Source: Chryseobacterium gleum (GTDB lineage Bacteria > Bacteroidota > Bacteroidia > Flavobacteriales_D > Sanyastnellaceae). Taken from it: a stretch of DNA of 64,000 nt. Positions 9,442 to 17,904 of the stretch are shown here, in pieces. Position 1 is the stretch's first letter. Every line of letters starts with the position of its first letter. The DNA lies in contig CAMCVP010000010.1 in assembly GCA_945881835.1 (NCBI GenBank), positions 1 through 64,000 on the forward strand, written 5' to 3'. The notes under the pieces are model-generated. The model did not search any database, was not told the DNA's origin, and was given only the letters and a program-made list of their open reading frames with translations. The position numbers and the translations under genes are program-made.

Positions 9442-12400
9442 ATGATAAAATTCTACAAAACGAGTATGCTTACTGCTTTTATAGCAATGCTCTCCATGGT
9501 TTCATGGGGACAGACTATAAGCGGTGTAGTTACGGATGAGGAGAATCGTCCCATTCCCGGGGCCTTTGTTCTTGTTAAAGGAACTTCGAATGGAACGGCT
9601 AGCGACCAAGTGGGAAATTATTCCTTAACAACAGGTGTTGGAACATTTGACATTGAAGTGAAGGCCTTGAATTTTGAGACCAAAATCAAGCAAATTATCG
9701 TTCCTGCGGGTACAGGTGTTAAACAGAATTTCAAATTAAGTTCTGGTACTATAACTTTAGACAATATTGAAATTGTGGGATACGGTGTAGAACGTAATCG
9801 TCCCAGCACTGGTTCAATTGCAAAAATTACAGGTAAGGACATTACTGCTATTCGCACACCGAGCTTCGAAGCCGCACTTCAAGGTCAGGCTGCCGGATTA
9901 CAGGTTTCTCAAGGATCTGGTATTGCGGGAGCTGGCTCATTGATTCGTATTCGCGGAACTGCTTCGGTATCTGCCGGTGGTGATCCGTTGTATATCATCG
10001 ATGGTATTCCAATGACTCAAGATTACTTCTTGCGTGGAAACAGCGGTGCCTTGAATAACAATCCACTTGCGACCATAAACCCGAACGATATTGAAAAAGT
10101 AGAGGTTCGTAAAGATGCTGCTGCTGCAGGAGAATACGGTTCTCGCGCTGCAAACGGTGTAATCATTATTACCACCAAACGTGCGAAGGAAAAAGGTTGG
10201 AAGTTCGACTACGGATTGAACGCGGGTATCGCTACCCCTGCTTCTCGTCCAAACATGTTGAATACGGAAGAGTACTTAAACATTCGTCAAGAAGCGTGGG
10301 AAAACGACGGAGGAACTGGGTATGTTTGGTTGCCGAATTTAACTTCTGCTACAGATGACGCTGCAACAAGAAAGGCTGCTTATCTGAAAGCTGGACAGAC
10401 TGATACGGATTGGGTTGATCAAACTGTTGGACGTGGAAATAAATACGGAACCAATTTCGCTGCTCGTTACGGTGGAAAAAAACACAATGTATATTTTTCA
10501 GTTTCTTACGACGACAATCAAAGTTTCTTGATTGGAAACAGCTACAAGCGTATTTCAGCGCGTGTAAATCCTGAATTTCGTTTGGGTGATAAATTGAAAT
10601 TGAATCTTTCTCTTTCAGGAACACGCGGATTAAACAAACGTGTAGATGCTGCTTGGTCTGGTGGATTGGGTGACGCCATGTCGAATGCTCTTCCTTACTA
10701 TCCTGTTTATCATACAGACACAACATTCAACGCAGCAGGTGAAGTTGTAAATAAGCCAGGAGACTATTTCTACTGGAGAGATGAATTCGGAAACGTGAAA
10801 AACCCTGTTGCCTACAGAGAGCAATTGCGTTGGACCACAATTGAAGACCGTGTGATTAACACAGGTCGTTTGATTTATATGCCGAAGAAGAATTTATTTA
10901 TTGTTGCTACAGGTGGTATGGACTGGATGCGTATTGGTGAAAACCGACTAACGCCTTCAAGCTTTGACTTGTCAAACGGACAAGGAAGCTACAGCAATGA
11001 TCAACGATTGGTGCGCAACTACAGTTATAACGTAACTGCTGAATACAGCAAAGAAATTAAACCTGAGTTGAACGCCTCTATCCTTATTGGACATGAGTTA
11101 CAGCATTCAAGAACAGAGTTCATTAGCGACTACATTCCTAATTTGGATGAAACAGTTGCTGAATTTTCAGATGTTGAAAACACTCCTGAGACTCGCGTTC
11201 GTAATGTTGGAAATCCAAATCAATTCAGTTTCTTAGGTTTCTTCGCAAAGTACAACATGAACTACAAGTCGAAGTACTTCTTTGAAGCAAGTGTACGTCG
11301 CGATGGAAGTTCACGCTTCGGGGTGAATAACAAGTTTGGTAATTTCCCATCAGCATCTTTGGGATGGATTATCTCTGAAGAAGGATTTTTGAAAGACAAC
11401 AAAACCATTAACTACATGAAATTACGTGCGAGTTATGGTTTAACAGGAAACTCGGATATTCCAGCTAACGCACAATACGCATTATACAGTGCAGTAAACA
11501 ACGGAACATACTACAATCAGAACCCAATTCTGTACCCAACTCAAGCTGGAAATGCTAACTTGAAATGGGAAACAACAAACAACTTCTCTGTTGCATTGGA
11601 GACAGGTTTCTGGCAAGATCGTTTGACTGTTATTTTGGAAGGATACAGAAAATACAGCCGCGATGTATTGATGAATGTTAGTCTTCCTGCAAGCACTGGA
11701 TTCACGAACTTCTGGGACAACGTAGCAGAGGTTATGAATCAAGGAATTGAATTAACAACTGTTGTGAATTGGACAAAGAGTTCGAAATTCACAGCACGCA
11801 CAAGTGCTAACTTCTCATACAACTACAACGAGCTTGTAAGCATTGGTGACTACACTCCCGATGCTGTTTCTGGTGGAACAAACGACTCACGTGTTTTAGT
11901 TGGAAAGCCTATTGGCTCATTCTACTTGGTGTCGTTTGACCATATTGACGCACAAACCGGATTGCCTGTTTACATTACCCCTGATGGAAATTACACCACA
12001 GATTACGACAACAGCATTCGTAACTATGTTGGAAATGGATTGCCTAAAATGATGGGTGGTTTAACGCAAACTTTCGGTTGGAAGAACTTCAGTCTATCTG
12101 CTTTGTTCACATACAGCCTTGGTGCTCGCATTTTTGATTCAAGTGCTAAACGTCAGCTTGGAGTTGTTTCAAGTTGGAATATGCGTGAAGAGATTCTTGA
12201 TCGTTGGACTGCACCTGGTGATGAGTCAACTTTCGGAAGACTAACATTGGATGAAACCACTTATGGATTGCCTGATGGATTCCCTTGGTGGAACACTTCA
12301 TTGTTCATGTACAAAGCCAATTACATGCGTTTGAGAAACTTGTCTTTGGACTATACCTTCCCTAACGAAGTGACAAAGAAATTAAAAATGACTGGTTTGA

Positions 12401-12573
12401 ACATTGGTGTAAGCGTTACCAACTTGTTCACCATCACGAATTTCCCAGGTTTAGATCCTGAAGTTGTTCGTGACTTCGAAAACGCGCAAGACAGAAACTT
12501 AAGTCCAAACGTGACTTACTTGACGCCAATGCAAGAGCGTAGTTTCAACATTCGCTTAAACGCTAACTTCTAA
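9442..12573 (+). CDS. susC: SusC/RagA-type TonB-dependent outer-membrane transporter
   Basis: Outer-membrane channel of 1043 residues that imports oligosaccharides with TonB energy. Order: signal peptide (1-19, ending SWGQ), a carboxypeptidase-regulatory-like domain (SGVVTDEENRPIPGAFVLVKG, ...), a short EIVGYG TonB-box-like segment, the plug with the SusC hallmark LYIIDGIP and ANGVIIITTKR, and a long beta-barrel ending in ...FNIRLNANF with a terminal aromatic. The frame is open to 9334, inside the amylase end, but only the ATG at 9442 gives a signal peptide. It pairs with susD 11 bases downstream. The neighbouring amylase implies starch or glycogen fragments as substrate. Confidence 0.95.
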   Translation: MIKFYKTSMLTAFIAMLSMVSWGQTISGVVTDEENRPIPGAFVLVKGTSNGTASDQVGNYSLTTGVGTFDIEVKALNFETKIKQIIVPAGTGVKQNFKLSSGTITLDNIEIVGYGVERNRPSTGSIAKITGKDITAIRTPSFEAALQGQAAGLQVSQGSGIAGAGSLIRIRGTASVSAGGDPLYIIDGIPMTQDYFLRGNSGALNNNPLATINPNDIEKVEVRKDAAAAGEYGSRAANGVIIITTKRAKEKGWKFDYGLNAGIATPASRPNMLNTEEYLNIRQEAWENDGGTGYVWLPNLTSATDDAATRKAAYLKAGQTDTDWVDQTVGRGNKYGTNFAARYGGKKHNVYFSVSYDDNQSFLIGNSYKRISARVNPEFRLGDKLKLNLSLSGTRGLNKRVDAAWSGGLGDAMSNALPYYPVYHTDTTFNAAGEVVNKPGDYFYWRDEFGNVKNPVAYREQLRWTTIEDRVINTGRLIYMPKKNLFIVATGGMDWMRIGENRLTPSSFDLSNGQGSYSNDQRLVRNYSYNVTAEYSKEIKPELNASILIGHELQHSRTEFISDYIPNLDETVAEFSDVENTPETRVRNVGNPNQFSFLGFFAKYNMNYKSKYFFEASVRRDGSSRFGVNNKFGNFPSASLGWIISEEGFLKDNKTINYMKLRASYGLTGNSDIPANAQYALYSAVNNGTYYNQNPILYPTQAGNANLKWETTNNFSVALETGFWQDRLTVILEGYRKYSRDVLMNVSLPASTGFTNFWDNVAEVMNQGIELTTVVNWTKSSKFTARTSANFSYNYNELVSIGDYTPDAVSGGTNDSRVLVGKPIGSFYLVSFDHIDAQTGLPVYITPDGNYTTDYDNSIRNYVGNGLPKMMGGLTQTFGWKNFSLSALFTYSLGARIFDSSAKRQLGVVSSWNMREEILDRWTAPGDESTFGRLTLDETTYGLPDGFPWWNTSLFMYKANYMRLRNLSLDYTFPNEVTKKLKMTGLNIGVSVTNLFTITNFPGLDPEVVRDFENAQDRNLSPNVTYLTPMQERSFNIRLNANF

Positions 12574-12584
12574 TTCGAACGAAC

Positions 12585-13967
12585 ATGAAAAAAATATCAT
12601 ACTTCATTTTAGCTATTGGATTAGCTCTTGGAATTGCCTCTTGTGAAAAAATGTTAGAATACCCACCGGAAGGTGCAATTCTAGCCGAAGATGCGTTAAA
12701 AACCCCAGACGATGCTCAGCGTCTGTTGAACAGTTGTTACGACGTTATTGCAAATTTATTTGATGGAAAATATCAAAACATTTGCGAGTTAATGTCCGAC
12801 AACATGGCTGAACCAAACGGTTTAGATTTCAACGCGGTTTATAATCGCGAGACAAACTTCTTCACTCCTACTACAAATGGAACTTATGGCGATTTTTATT
12901 ATGCCATCTACCGTTGTAATTCATTGATGAAGAATTTCGATTTGATTGATGGATTGTCAGATTCTGATCGCAACCGTATGGAAGCTGAAGCGAAATTCAT
13001 TCGTGCGTTTTGTCACTTCAATGTTGTTAAGATTTGGGCACAGCCTTATGGTTACACTGCAAACAATTCTCATCTGGGAATCATTCTTAGAAGAGAAGCG
13101 AGTAACGAGCCTCTTTCAAGAAGCACCGTCGCTGAATCTTATGCGTTTATTCTCGAAGATTTAGAGTATGCTTACGCTAACCTACCTGAAACGAATGGAA
13201 ATTACGCTACGAAGAATGCTGCTGCCGGATTAATGGCCATGGTTTACTTCCAAATGAACAATTATGTTCAAGCGGAACAATACGCATCTTTGGTTATCAA
13301 TTCTGGATCTTATATGATGAGCGATACATTGGATCGCTTCCCTGCAACTCCGGCTATGAATCCAGAAACAATTTTTGGTATTGTAAGTTCTAGTCCTGGA
13401 GACGCCAATATCGATCAACGCACAGACAACTTCATTGGGAACTACAATGCTGGTGGAGCCCTTCCTCCAAACTTGATGTTCTCAAATGAATTGTATCAAT
13501 TTACCAATTTGAACGGCGCAGACGATCGTTTAATGTGGATGCAATCAAGTGGTGGGAAATATAAGAACCGCCGTTTTGAGGACAAGGTTTTCTTCAATAT
13601 TCCAATCATTTACTTAACTGAATTGAAATTGATTCGTGCCGAGTGTTTGGGTGAAATGGGAGGAGATCTTTCCGTTGCGATTGCTGACATCAATGATGTT
13701 CGCGACCGTGCTTTCGGAATTGGATTGAATGATCTATCTGCATCTTCAACGGCTTCTGAAGTCATTGCAGCTGCACGCAGAGAGTACCGCATTGAAACCA
13801 TGGGAGAAGGAAAATGGATTAACCAATTGAAGCGTATGGGCGGAAAAGGAGAATCTATTTATGTTAGAAACGCTCCGTGGAACTGTCCAGGAATGGCACT
13901 ACAATTCCCGAACAGTGAATTCACGTCGGCCCTGTTTGTTGGGAATCCGGAAGGAGGATGTAACTAA
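12585..13967 (+). CDS. susD: SusD/RagB-type nutrient-binding lipoprotein
   Basis: Surface lipoprotein of 460 residues that forms the lid of the SusC transporter and binds glycan. A lipobox (LGIASC, Cys20) follows the signal peptide. The N-terminal SusD_RagB helical repeats include ALKTPDDAQRLLNSCYD and AEAKFIRAFCHFNVVKIW, a TPR-like hallmark. Near the C-terminus come IRAECLGEMGG..IADINDVRDRA and AARREYRIETMGEGKW. The gene starts 11 bases after susC, so the two are co-transcribed. A short hairpin follows the stop. Confidence 0.95.
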   Translation: MKKISYFILAIGLALGIASCEKMLEYPPEGAILAEDALKTPDDAQRLLNSCYDVIANLFDGKYQNICELMSDNMAEPNGLDFNAVYNRETNFFTPTTNGTYGDFYYAIYRCNSLMKNFDLIDGLSDSDRNRMEAEAKFIRAFCHFNVVKIWAQPYGYTANNSHLGIILRREASNEPLSRSTVAESYAFILEDLEYAYANLPETNGNYATKNAAAGLMAMVYFQMNNYVQAEQYASLVINSGSYMMSDTLDRFPATPAMNPETIFGIVSSSPGDANIDQRTDNFIGNYNAGGALPPNLMFSNELYQFTNLNGADDRLMWMQSSGGKYKNRRFEDKVFFNIPIIYLTELKLIRAECLGEMGGDLSVAIADINDVRDRAFGIGLNDLSASSTASEVIAAARREYRIETMGEGKWINQLKRMGGKGESIYVRNAPWNCPGMALQFPNSEFTSALFVGNPEGGCN

Positions 13968-13971
13968 AGGT

Positions 13972-13987
13972 GCGAAAATTTTTTCGC
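13972..13987. repeat. Short palindrome after susD (GCGAAAA/TTTTCGC)
   Basis: Seven-base inverted repeat (13972-13978 with 13981-13987) in the 74-base gap between susD and the next lipoprotein gene. It has no strong U-tract, so it may be a weak attenuator or mRNA 3'-stabilising hairpin. Its core resembles the two palindromes at 62076 and 62125. Confidence 0.45.
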
Positions 13988-14041
13988 CCGTATTGAATAG
14001 AAATAAATGTTAAATTGAACTTAGAATTAAATTTATATCAA

Positions 14042-14527
14042 ATGAAATCAGTAAAACTATTTTTCATGATAGCCTTGGCTGTTGGTTTGTTTTCTGGCTG
14101 TAAGCCAGAAATCACCGGAGAGTTGGGTGAGACTACGGATAAGCTGCAAGGTATGGGAGGCACTTGGGAGCTTACCAATTTCATTCAGCAAGATCCAAAC
14201 AATCCAGTTTTAGAAGAACGCGACATGAGTGAGTTCTACATTGTATCTGGTGTTGAACCTATGCGCATTATACTTGATGTGCCAACGCAGACGTATACAG
14301 TAACCATCACCGAAGGAAAGAATTTCTTTGGAACAAATGGGACTTGGTCGTTGGACGACAATCTTGCACCGTCAACAATTACGTTAATGAATGCAAACGA
14401 TACCCTTGAATTATTCTTAGGAAACATGGTACTTCCAACAAGTAATAATATGGGATTGCAATATCACAGACAGTGTTCAGACGGATTCAAGAATGTGATC
14501 TATAAGTTTAACTTCCAACGCATCTAA
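14042..14527 (+). CDS. Lipocalin-like lipoprotein of the Sus locus
   Basis: Lipoprotein of 161 residues with lipobox (GLFSGC, Cys20). After the linker, LQGMGGTWELTNFIQQD and NGTWSLDDN..PSTITLMNANDTLELFLG suggest the beta-barrel fold of lipocalin-like/DUF5004 proteins that often sit beside susCD pairs. The frame is open from 14015, but the ATG at 14042 gives the lipoprotein signal. It ends 2 bases before the next gene, so the two are coupled. Role unknown; probably a glycan-binding or assembly partner at the cell surface. I have no catalytic motif to report. Confidence 0.65.
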   Translation: MKSVKLFFMIALAVGLFSGCKPEITGELGETTDKLQGMGGTWELTNFIQQDPNNPVLEERDMSEFYIVSGVEPMRIILDVPTQTYTVTITEGKNFFGTNGTWSLDDNLAPSTITLMNANDTLELFLGNMVLPTSNNMGLQYHRQCSDGFKNVIYKFNFQRI

Positions 14528-14529
14528 TC

Positions 14530-15357
14530 ATGAAAAAGATATTATATACCTTAGCCTTATTGGCAGTAGCTGTTTCTGGATACGCACAAGCAGCATTTGT
14601 ATTTCCTTCGCCTACCAATGCAAATGCGACAATGGATTTGTACATAGATGTGGCGCAAACAACCGGTGGCTTGAAAACGTTGTTGGGCAATCATCCTGAA
14701 GTGGCTGACTCTGTTTACATGTGGACATGGCAACCGGCCGGCCCATCATGCGGAAATGGTGAGTGGGGCAATTCAAACAGTTGTATGTTATTGACGCATG
14801 TTAGTGGATTGTTGTACAAGATGACTATGGTTCCTACGACTTACTATGCGTGCACTCCACTTGCATTGTATCAAAATGGAATTTCTTGTCTAGCTAAATT
14901 GAAAGATGGAAATGCTTTTGGGTCTGAAGGGGTTGGAGAAGCAAAGACGGAAGATTTGCATGTAGACATCGTTCCTGCATTGTGTGCCGATCGCATTTGC
15001 TTTTTCCCAGAAGCCGCGAAGCAAGATGATTACTTCAGTATTACTTATGACAACACGCAAGAGACAGATGTTAATCTTCAGAATTTAGGAGCTGACGAGT
15101 GTTACATTTTCCTGCGTGCATTCACAGGAAACTTCACATTCTTCGATGTTGCACCACTTGCGAGTGCAGCCTCTACAGCATCTTTGAAGTTAACAGAGGT
15201 TGCTCCTGGAAAATTCAGAAAGACATTTATCCCTGAGGACTTCTTGCCTATTCCAGCTGGATCTACCATTACTAAAATTGGTTTTGTTATTGTGAAGCCG
15301 GGTTATACCCCTAACCCTCCACCCTACCAATATTACTATCCACTTAATTGTGAATAA
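14530..15357 (+). CDS. SusE/SusF-like surface glycan-binding protein (putative)
   Basis: Exported protein of 275 residues with signal peptide (1-19, ending GYAQ) but no lipobox Cys. It contains two related beta domains, roughly 20-140 and 150-270. The first has GEWGNSNSCMLLTHVSG-LYKMTMVPTTYY, which aligns by eye with the amylase N-terminus GNWGTPDASVLMTPMGN-HKIVITPSTFY. The second repeats the pattern (LTEVAPGKFRKTFIPEDF..ITKIGFVI). This suggests a repeated carbohydrate- or partner-binding module shared between the enzyme and the binding protein, in the position where classical Sus loci carry SusE/SusF. I find no sorting domain. Last gene before a strong terminator. Confidence 0.6.
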   Translation: MKKILYTLALLAVAVSGYAQAAFVFPSPTNANATMDLYIDVAQTTGGLKTLLGNHPEVADSVYMWTWQPAGPSCGNGEWGNSNSCMLLTHVSGLLYKMTMVPTTYYACTPLALYQNGISCLAKLKDGNAFGSEGVGEAKTEDLHVDIVPALCADRICFFPEAAKQDDYFSITYDNTQETDVNLQNLGADECYIFLRAFTGNFTFFDVAPLASAASTASLKLTEVAPGKFRKTFIPEDFLPIPAGSTITKIGFVIVKPGYTPNPPPYQYYYPLNCE

Positions 15358-15378
15358 GCAAAATCTTATATAATGAAA

Positions 15379-15410
15379 AAGAGGTGAAAGAGATTTCACC
15401 TCTTTTTTTT
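15379..15410 (+). terminator. Intrinsic terminator of the Sus locus
   Basis: Perfect 11-base stem (15379-15389 with 15394-15404) closed by a GAGA tetraloop, followed by a run of eight T. It ends the amylase-susCD-lipoprotein transcript. Confidence 0.9.
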
Positions 15411-15413
15411 GAT

Positions 15414-15421
15414 TACATTCG
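15414..15421 (+). promoter_or_regulatory. -7-like box (TACATTCG) of the SIMPL gene
   Basis: TACATTCG differs in one base from TAnnTTTG and lies only 4 bases before the ATG at 15426, which predicts an essentially leaderless transcript. Confidence 0.4.
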
Positions 15422-15425
15422 AACT

Positions 15426-16172
15426 ATGAAAAATATTTTTAACGCTCGCGTATTTGCATCTTTTGCTGTAGGAATTTGTGTAATTCTCGCCGCTTATGTC
15501 TTCATGAAAGGTTACCGCGATAGAAATGGAAATGAGAATGTCATTCATGTAACGGGAATGGGAAGTCGCAATTTCGATTCAGATTTAATCGTGTGGCGTG
15601 GATCGTTTTCGAAGACGAGTATTGATTTAGCCGCGGCTTCTGCTGCTTTGGAAGCTGACCGTAATACCATTAAAAACTATTTAACAGGAAAAGGAATTCA
15701 GGAAACTGAAATAGTTTTTTCTGCAATGGAAATAAATAAAAACTACGACGATATTCGTAATTCAGACGGTGACATCGTTGGATCTGTGCTAACAGGATAT
15801 AGTTTATCTCAAATGGTAACCATTGAATCTTCAGAAGTCTCAAAAGTGGAACAAATCTCGCGAGAGGTCACTGAACTCATCGCCTCTGGTGTTGAATTCT
15901 ATTCTGAAAGTCCAGAGTTCTATTACACCAAATTAGCGGAATTAAAGATTGAGATGGTCTCTGAAGCAACGGCTGACGCACGTCTTCGCGCGGAGAAAAT
16001 TGCCCAATCGTCGGGTGGTGATTTAGGTAATTTACAAAGCGCTGAAATGGGTATTTTTCAAATCGTTGGACAAAACAGCGATGAAGATTATTCTTGGGGT
16101 GGAGCTTTCAATACTTCTTCAAGAAGAAAGACGGCATCGATTACTATGCAGCTGAATTTTCAAATAGATTAA
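15426..16172 (+). CDS. SIMPL domain protein (DUF541)
   Basis: Membrane-anchored periplasmic protein of 248 residues. One N-terminal membrane segment (about 8-26) is followed by the SIMPL/DUF541 fold: VIHVTGMGSRNFDSDLIVW, AAASAALEADRNTIKNYL, the central FYYTKLAELKIEMVSEATADA and the end ASITMQLNFQID. The family forms ring-like periplasmic assemblies (BP26, KpLE) of uncertain function. The start at 15426 lies just after the Sus terminator; an in-frame earlier ATG at 15384 falls inside that terminator and is not credible. Single-gene unit by spacing. Confidence 0.85.
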   Translation: MKNIFNARVFASFAVGICVILAAYVFMKGYRDRNGNENVIHVTGMGSRNFDSDLIVWRGSFSKTSIDLAAASAALEADRNTIKNYLTGKGIQETEIVFSAMEINKNYDDIRNSDGDIVGSVLTGYSLSQMVTIESSEVSKVEQISREVTELIASGVEFYSESPEFYYTKLAELKIEMVSEATADARLRAEKIAQSSGGDLGNLQSAEMGIFQIVGQNSDEDYSWGGAFNTSSRRKTASITMQLNFQID

Positions 16173-16226
16173 CATTGAAATGTTTATCTAATTCAGAAAA
16201 GTTTTTAAGGAATATCGCTTTAGCCG

Positions 16227-16234
16227 TATTTTCG
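16227..16234 (+). promoter_or_regulatory. -7-like box (TATTTTCG) of the GT2 gene
   Basis: TATTTTCG, one mismatch to TAnnTTTG, 24 bases before the TTG start at 16259. A TTTA sits at the -33 distance. Tentative. Confidence 0.35.
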
Positions 16235-16258
16235 CCGTCTAACTAAACCCTCATTACA

Positions 16259-17818
16259 TTGAATACACTTGCATTTACCGCAATTTGTCTTTACGGTTTC
16301 TTTTTAATATTCATCTTCTTCTACTCTTTGGTACAGTTGAATCTCGCTATTCAATTCGTTAAAAAGAATAAAAGAAAGCGTCAAATGCCTGTCATTGCCG
16401 AGGAAGACTTACCTTATGTAACTGTACAGCTTCCCGTTTTTAACGAAATGTACGTTATTGAGCGTTTAATAAACGCTGTATGTGAATTCGATTATCCAAA
16501 GGACAGATTAGAGATTCAGGTACTTGATGATGGAAATGATGAGTCTGTTGAGATTGCTGCTAAACTCATTGCTGAAAAGCAAAAGCAAGGCATAGACATT
16601 CAGCATATCAGAAGAGTTGACCGCCAAGGTTTCAAAGCAGGCGCATTGTCTTACGGATTGGATATTTCAAAAGGAGAGTTCACCGCCATTTTTGATGCTG
16701 ACTTCGTTCCTAGAAAAGACTTTTTACGTCAGACTATCCCCTTCTTCTACGCTGGAGAGAAAATCGCAGTAGTTCAAACTCGTTGGGAGCATTTGAATGA
16801 AGACTATTCCGTCCTTACACGTCTTCAAGCATTCGGATTGGACGCCCACTTTACGGTTGAACAAATTGGACGTAACTATTCAAGCCATTTCATTAACTTT
16901 AATGGAACTGCAGGGGTTTGGAGAAAAGCGGCTATTTATGATGCGGGTGGATGGGAAAGCGATACCATTACTGAGGATTTGGATTTAAGTTACAGAGCAC
17001 AATTGTGCGGTTGGAATTTCATTTATCTTCCTGCTATCGGATCACCATCAGAACTTCCCGCTGAAATGAATGCACTGAAAGCACAACAATTCCGTTGGAC
17101 AAAAGGTGCTGCAGAATGTACACGTAAGAACTTAGGAAAAGTATTAAAAGCGAAAGACATGGGATTTGCGCACAAGGTTCACGCAAGTTTCCATTTAATG
17201 AACTCCGTTGTTTTCTTGAGTATCCTAGGCACATCTATTTTAAGTATGCCAATGTTATTCATCAAACATTACTTTGATGGAAAATTACATTATGGCCAAT
17301 ATCAGTTTAATGATTATAGTATCTACTTCGCAATAGCGTCGGCGTTCCTAGTTAGTTTCTTCATTTTAGGATTCTTCTATTGGGTATCGCGTCCGCCAAT
17401 GCCTTTCTTCCAAAAGTTTGGACGTTTCGTTGTTGATTTCCCTTTGTTCCTTGCCGTGTCTATGGGCTTGTCATTACACAATGCAGTTGCGGTAATTGAA
17501 GGATTAACTGGAAAGAAATCGGCATTCGTTCGCACACCGAAGTTTGCCATTAGCACGGGAAAGAAAGGAACTTGGACTGATAAGAAATATCGCGCTCCAA
17601 AAATTTCTCCTTTGACAATTTTAGAATTTTTCATGCTAATCTATTTCGCTAGCGGTCTTGTTTGGCCATTTATTCTAACTTGGTCGGAAAGAGATCCAAT
17701 TTCAAATAAGATTAATTGGGAGTTCACCGATTTCGGTTTGATGCCATTCCATTTGATGTTAACCATCGGATATTTTTACGTGACGTACTACAGTGTTAAG
17801 CACGCGAGAACGAATTAA
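16259..17818 (+). CDS. Cellulose-synthase-like family 2 glycosyltransferase
   Basis: Processive-type membrane glycosyltransferase of 519 residues. One membrane segment (about 6-33) is followed by the cytosolic GT-A domain with LDDGND (near 80), DADFVP (near 145), TEDLDLS (near 237) and the QQFRW form of QxxRW (near 275). Then come about five membrane segments to the C-terminus. It probably makes or extends a surface glycan or glycolipid; the sugar cannot be told. The start is TTG: an in-frame stop at 16244 leaves no ATG, and the next internal Met (near 43) would remove the first membrane segment. A terminator follows. Confidence 0.85.
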   Translation: MNTLAFTAICLYGFFLIFIFFYSLVQLNLAIQFVKKNKRKRQMPVIAEEDLPYVTVQLPVFNEMYVIERLINAVCEFDYPKDRLEIQVLDDGNDESVEIAAKLIAEKQKQGIDIQHIRRVDRQGFKAGALSYGLDISKGEFTAIFDADFVPRKDFLRQTIPFFYAGEKIAVVQTRWEHLNEDYSVLTRLQAFGLDAHFTVEQIGRNYSSHFINFNGTAGVWRKAAIYDAGGWESDTITEDLDLSYRAQLCGWNFIYLPAIGSPSELPAEMNALKAQQFRWTKGAAECTRKNLGKVLKAKDMGFAHKVHASFHLMNSVVFLSILGTSILSMPMLFIKHYFDGKLHYGQYQFNDYSIYFAIASAFLVSFFILGFFYWVSRPPMPFFQKFGRFVVDFPLFLAVSMGLSLHNAVAVIEGLTGKKSAFVRTPKFAISTGKKGTWTDKKYRAPKISPLTILEFFMLIYFASGLVWPFILTWSERDPISNKINWEFTDFGLMPFHLMLTIGYFYVTYYSVKHARTN

Positions 17819-17850
17819 ATAATTCCCTTTCAGATGTAATTTTATTGAAA

Positions 17851-17876
17851 AGCTCGGCAAATGCCGAGTTTTTTGT
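17851..17876 (+). terminator. Intrinsic terminator after the GT2 gene
   Basis: Inverted repeat with core CTCGGCA/TGCCGAG (17853-17859 with 17862-17868), flanked by A on the left and a run of T on the right. Confidence 0.85.
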
Positions 17877-17904
17877 TTTTATCTTGCAAGCAACAAACTC
17901 AACT

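Noticed and set aside
12946-13164. Small plus-strand frame within susD
   Set aside because: Out-of-frame reading of the conserved SusD helices; no own start signal.
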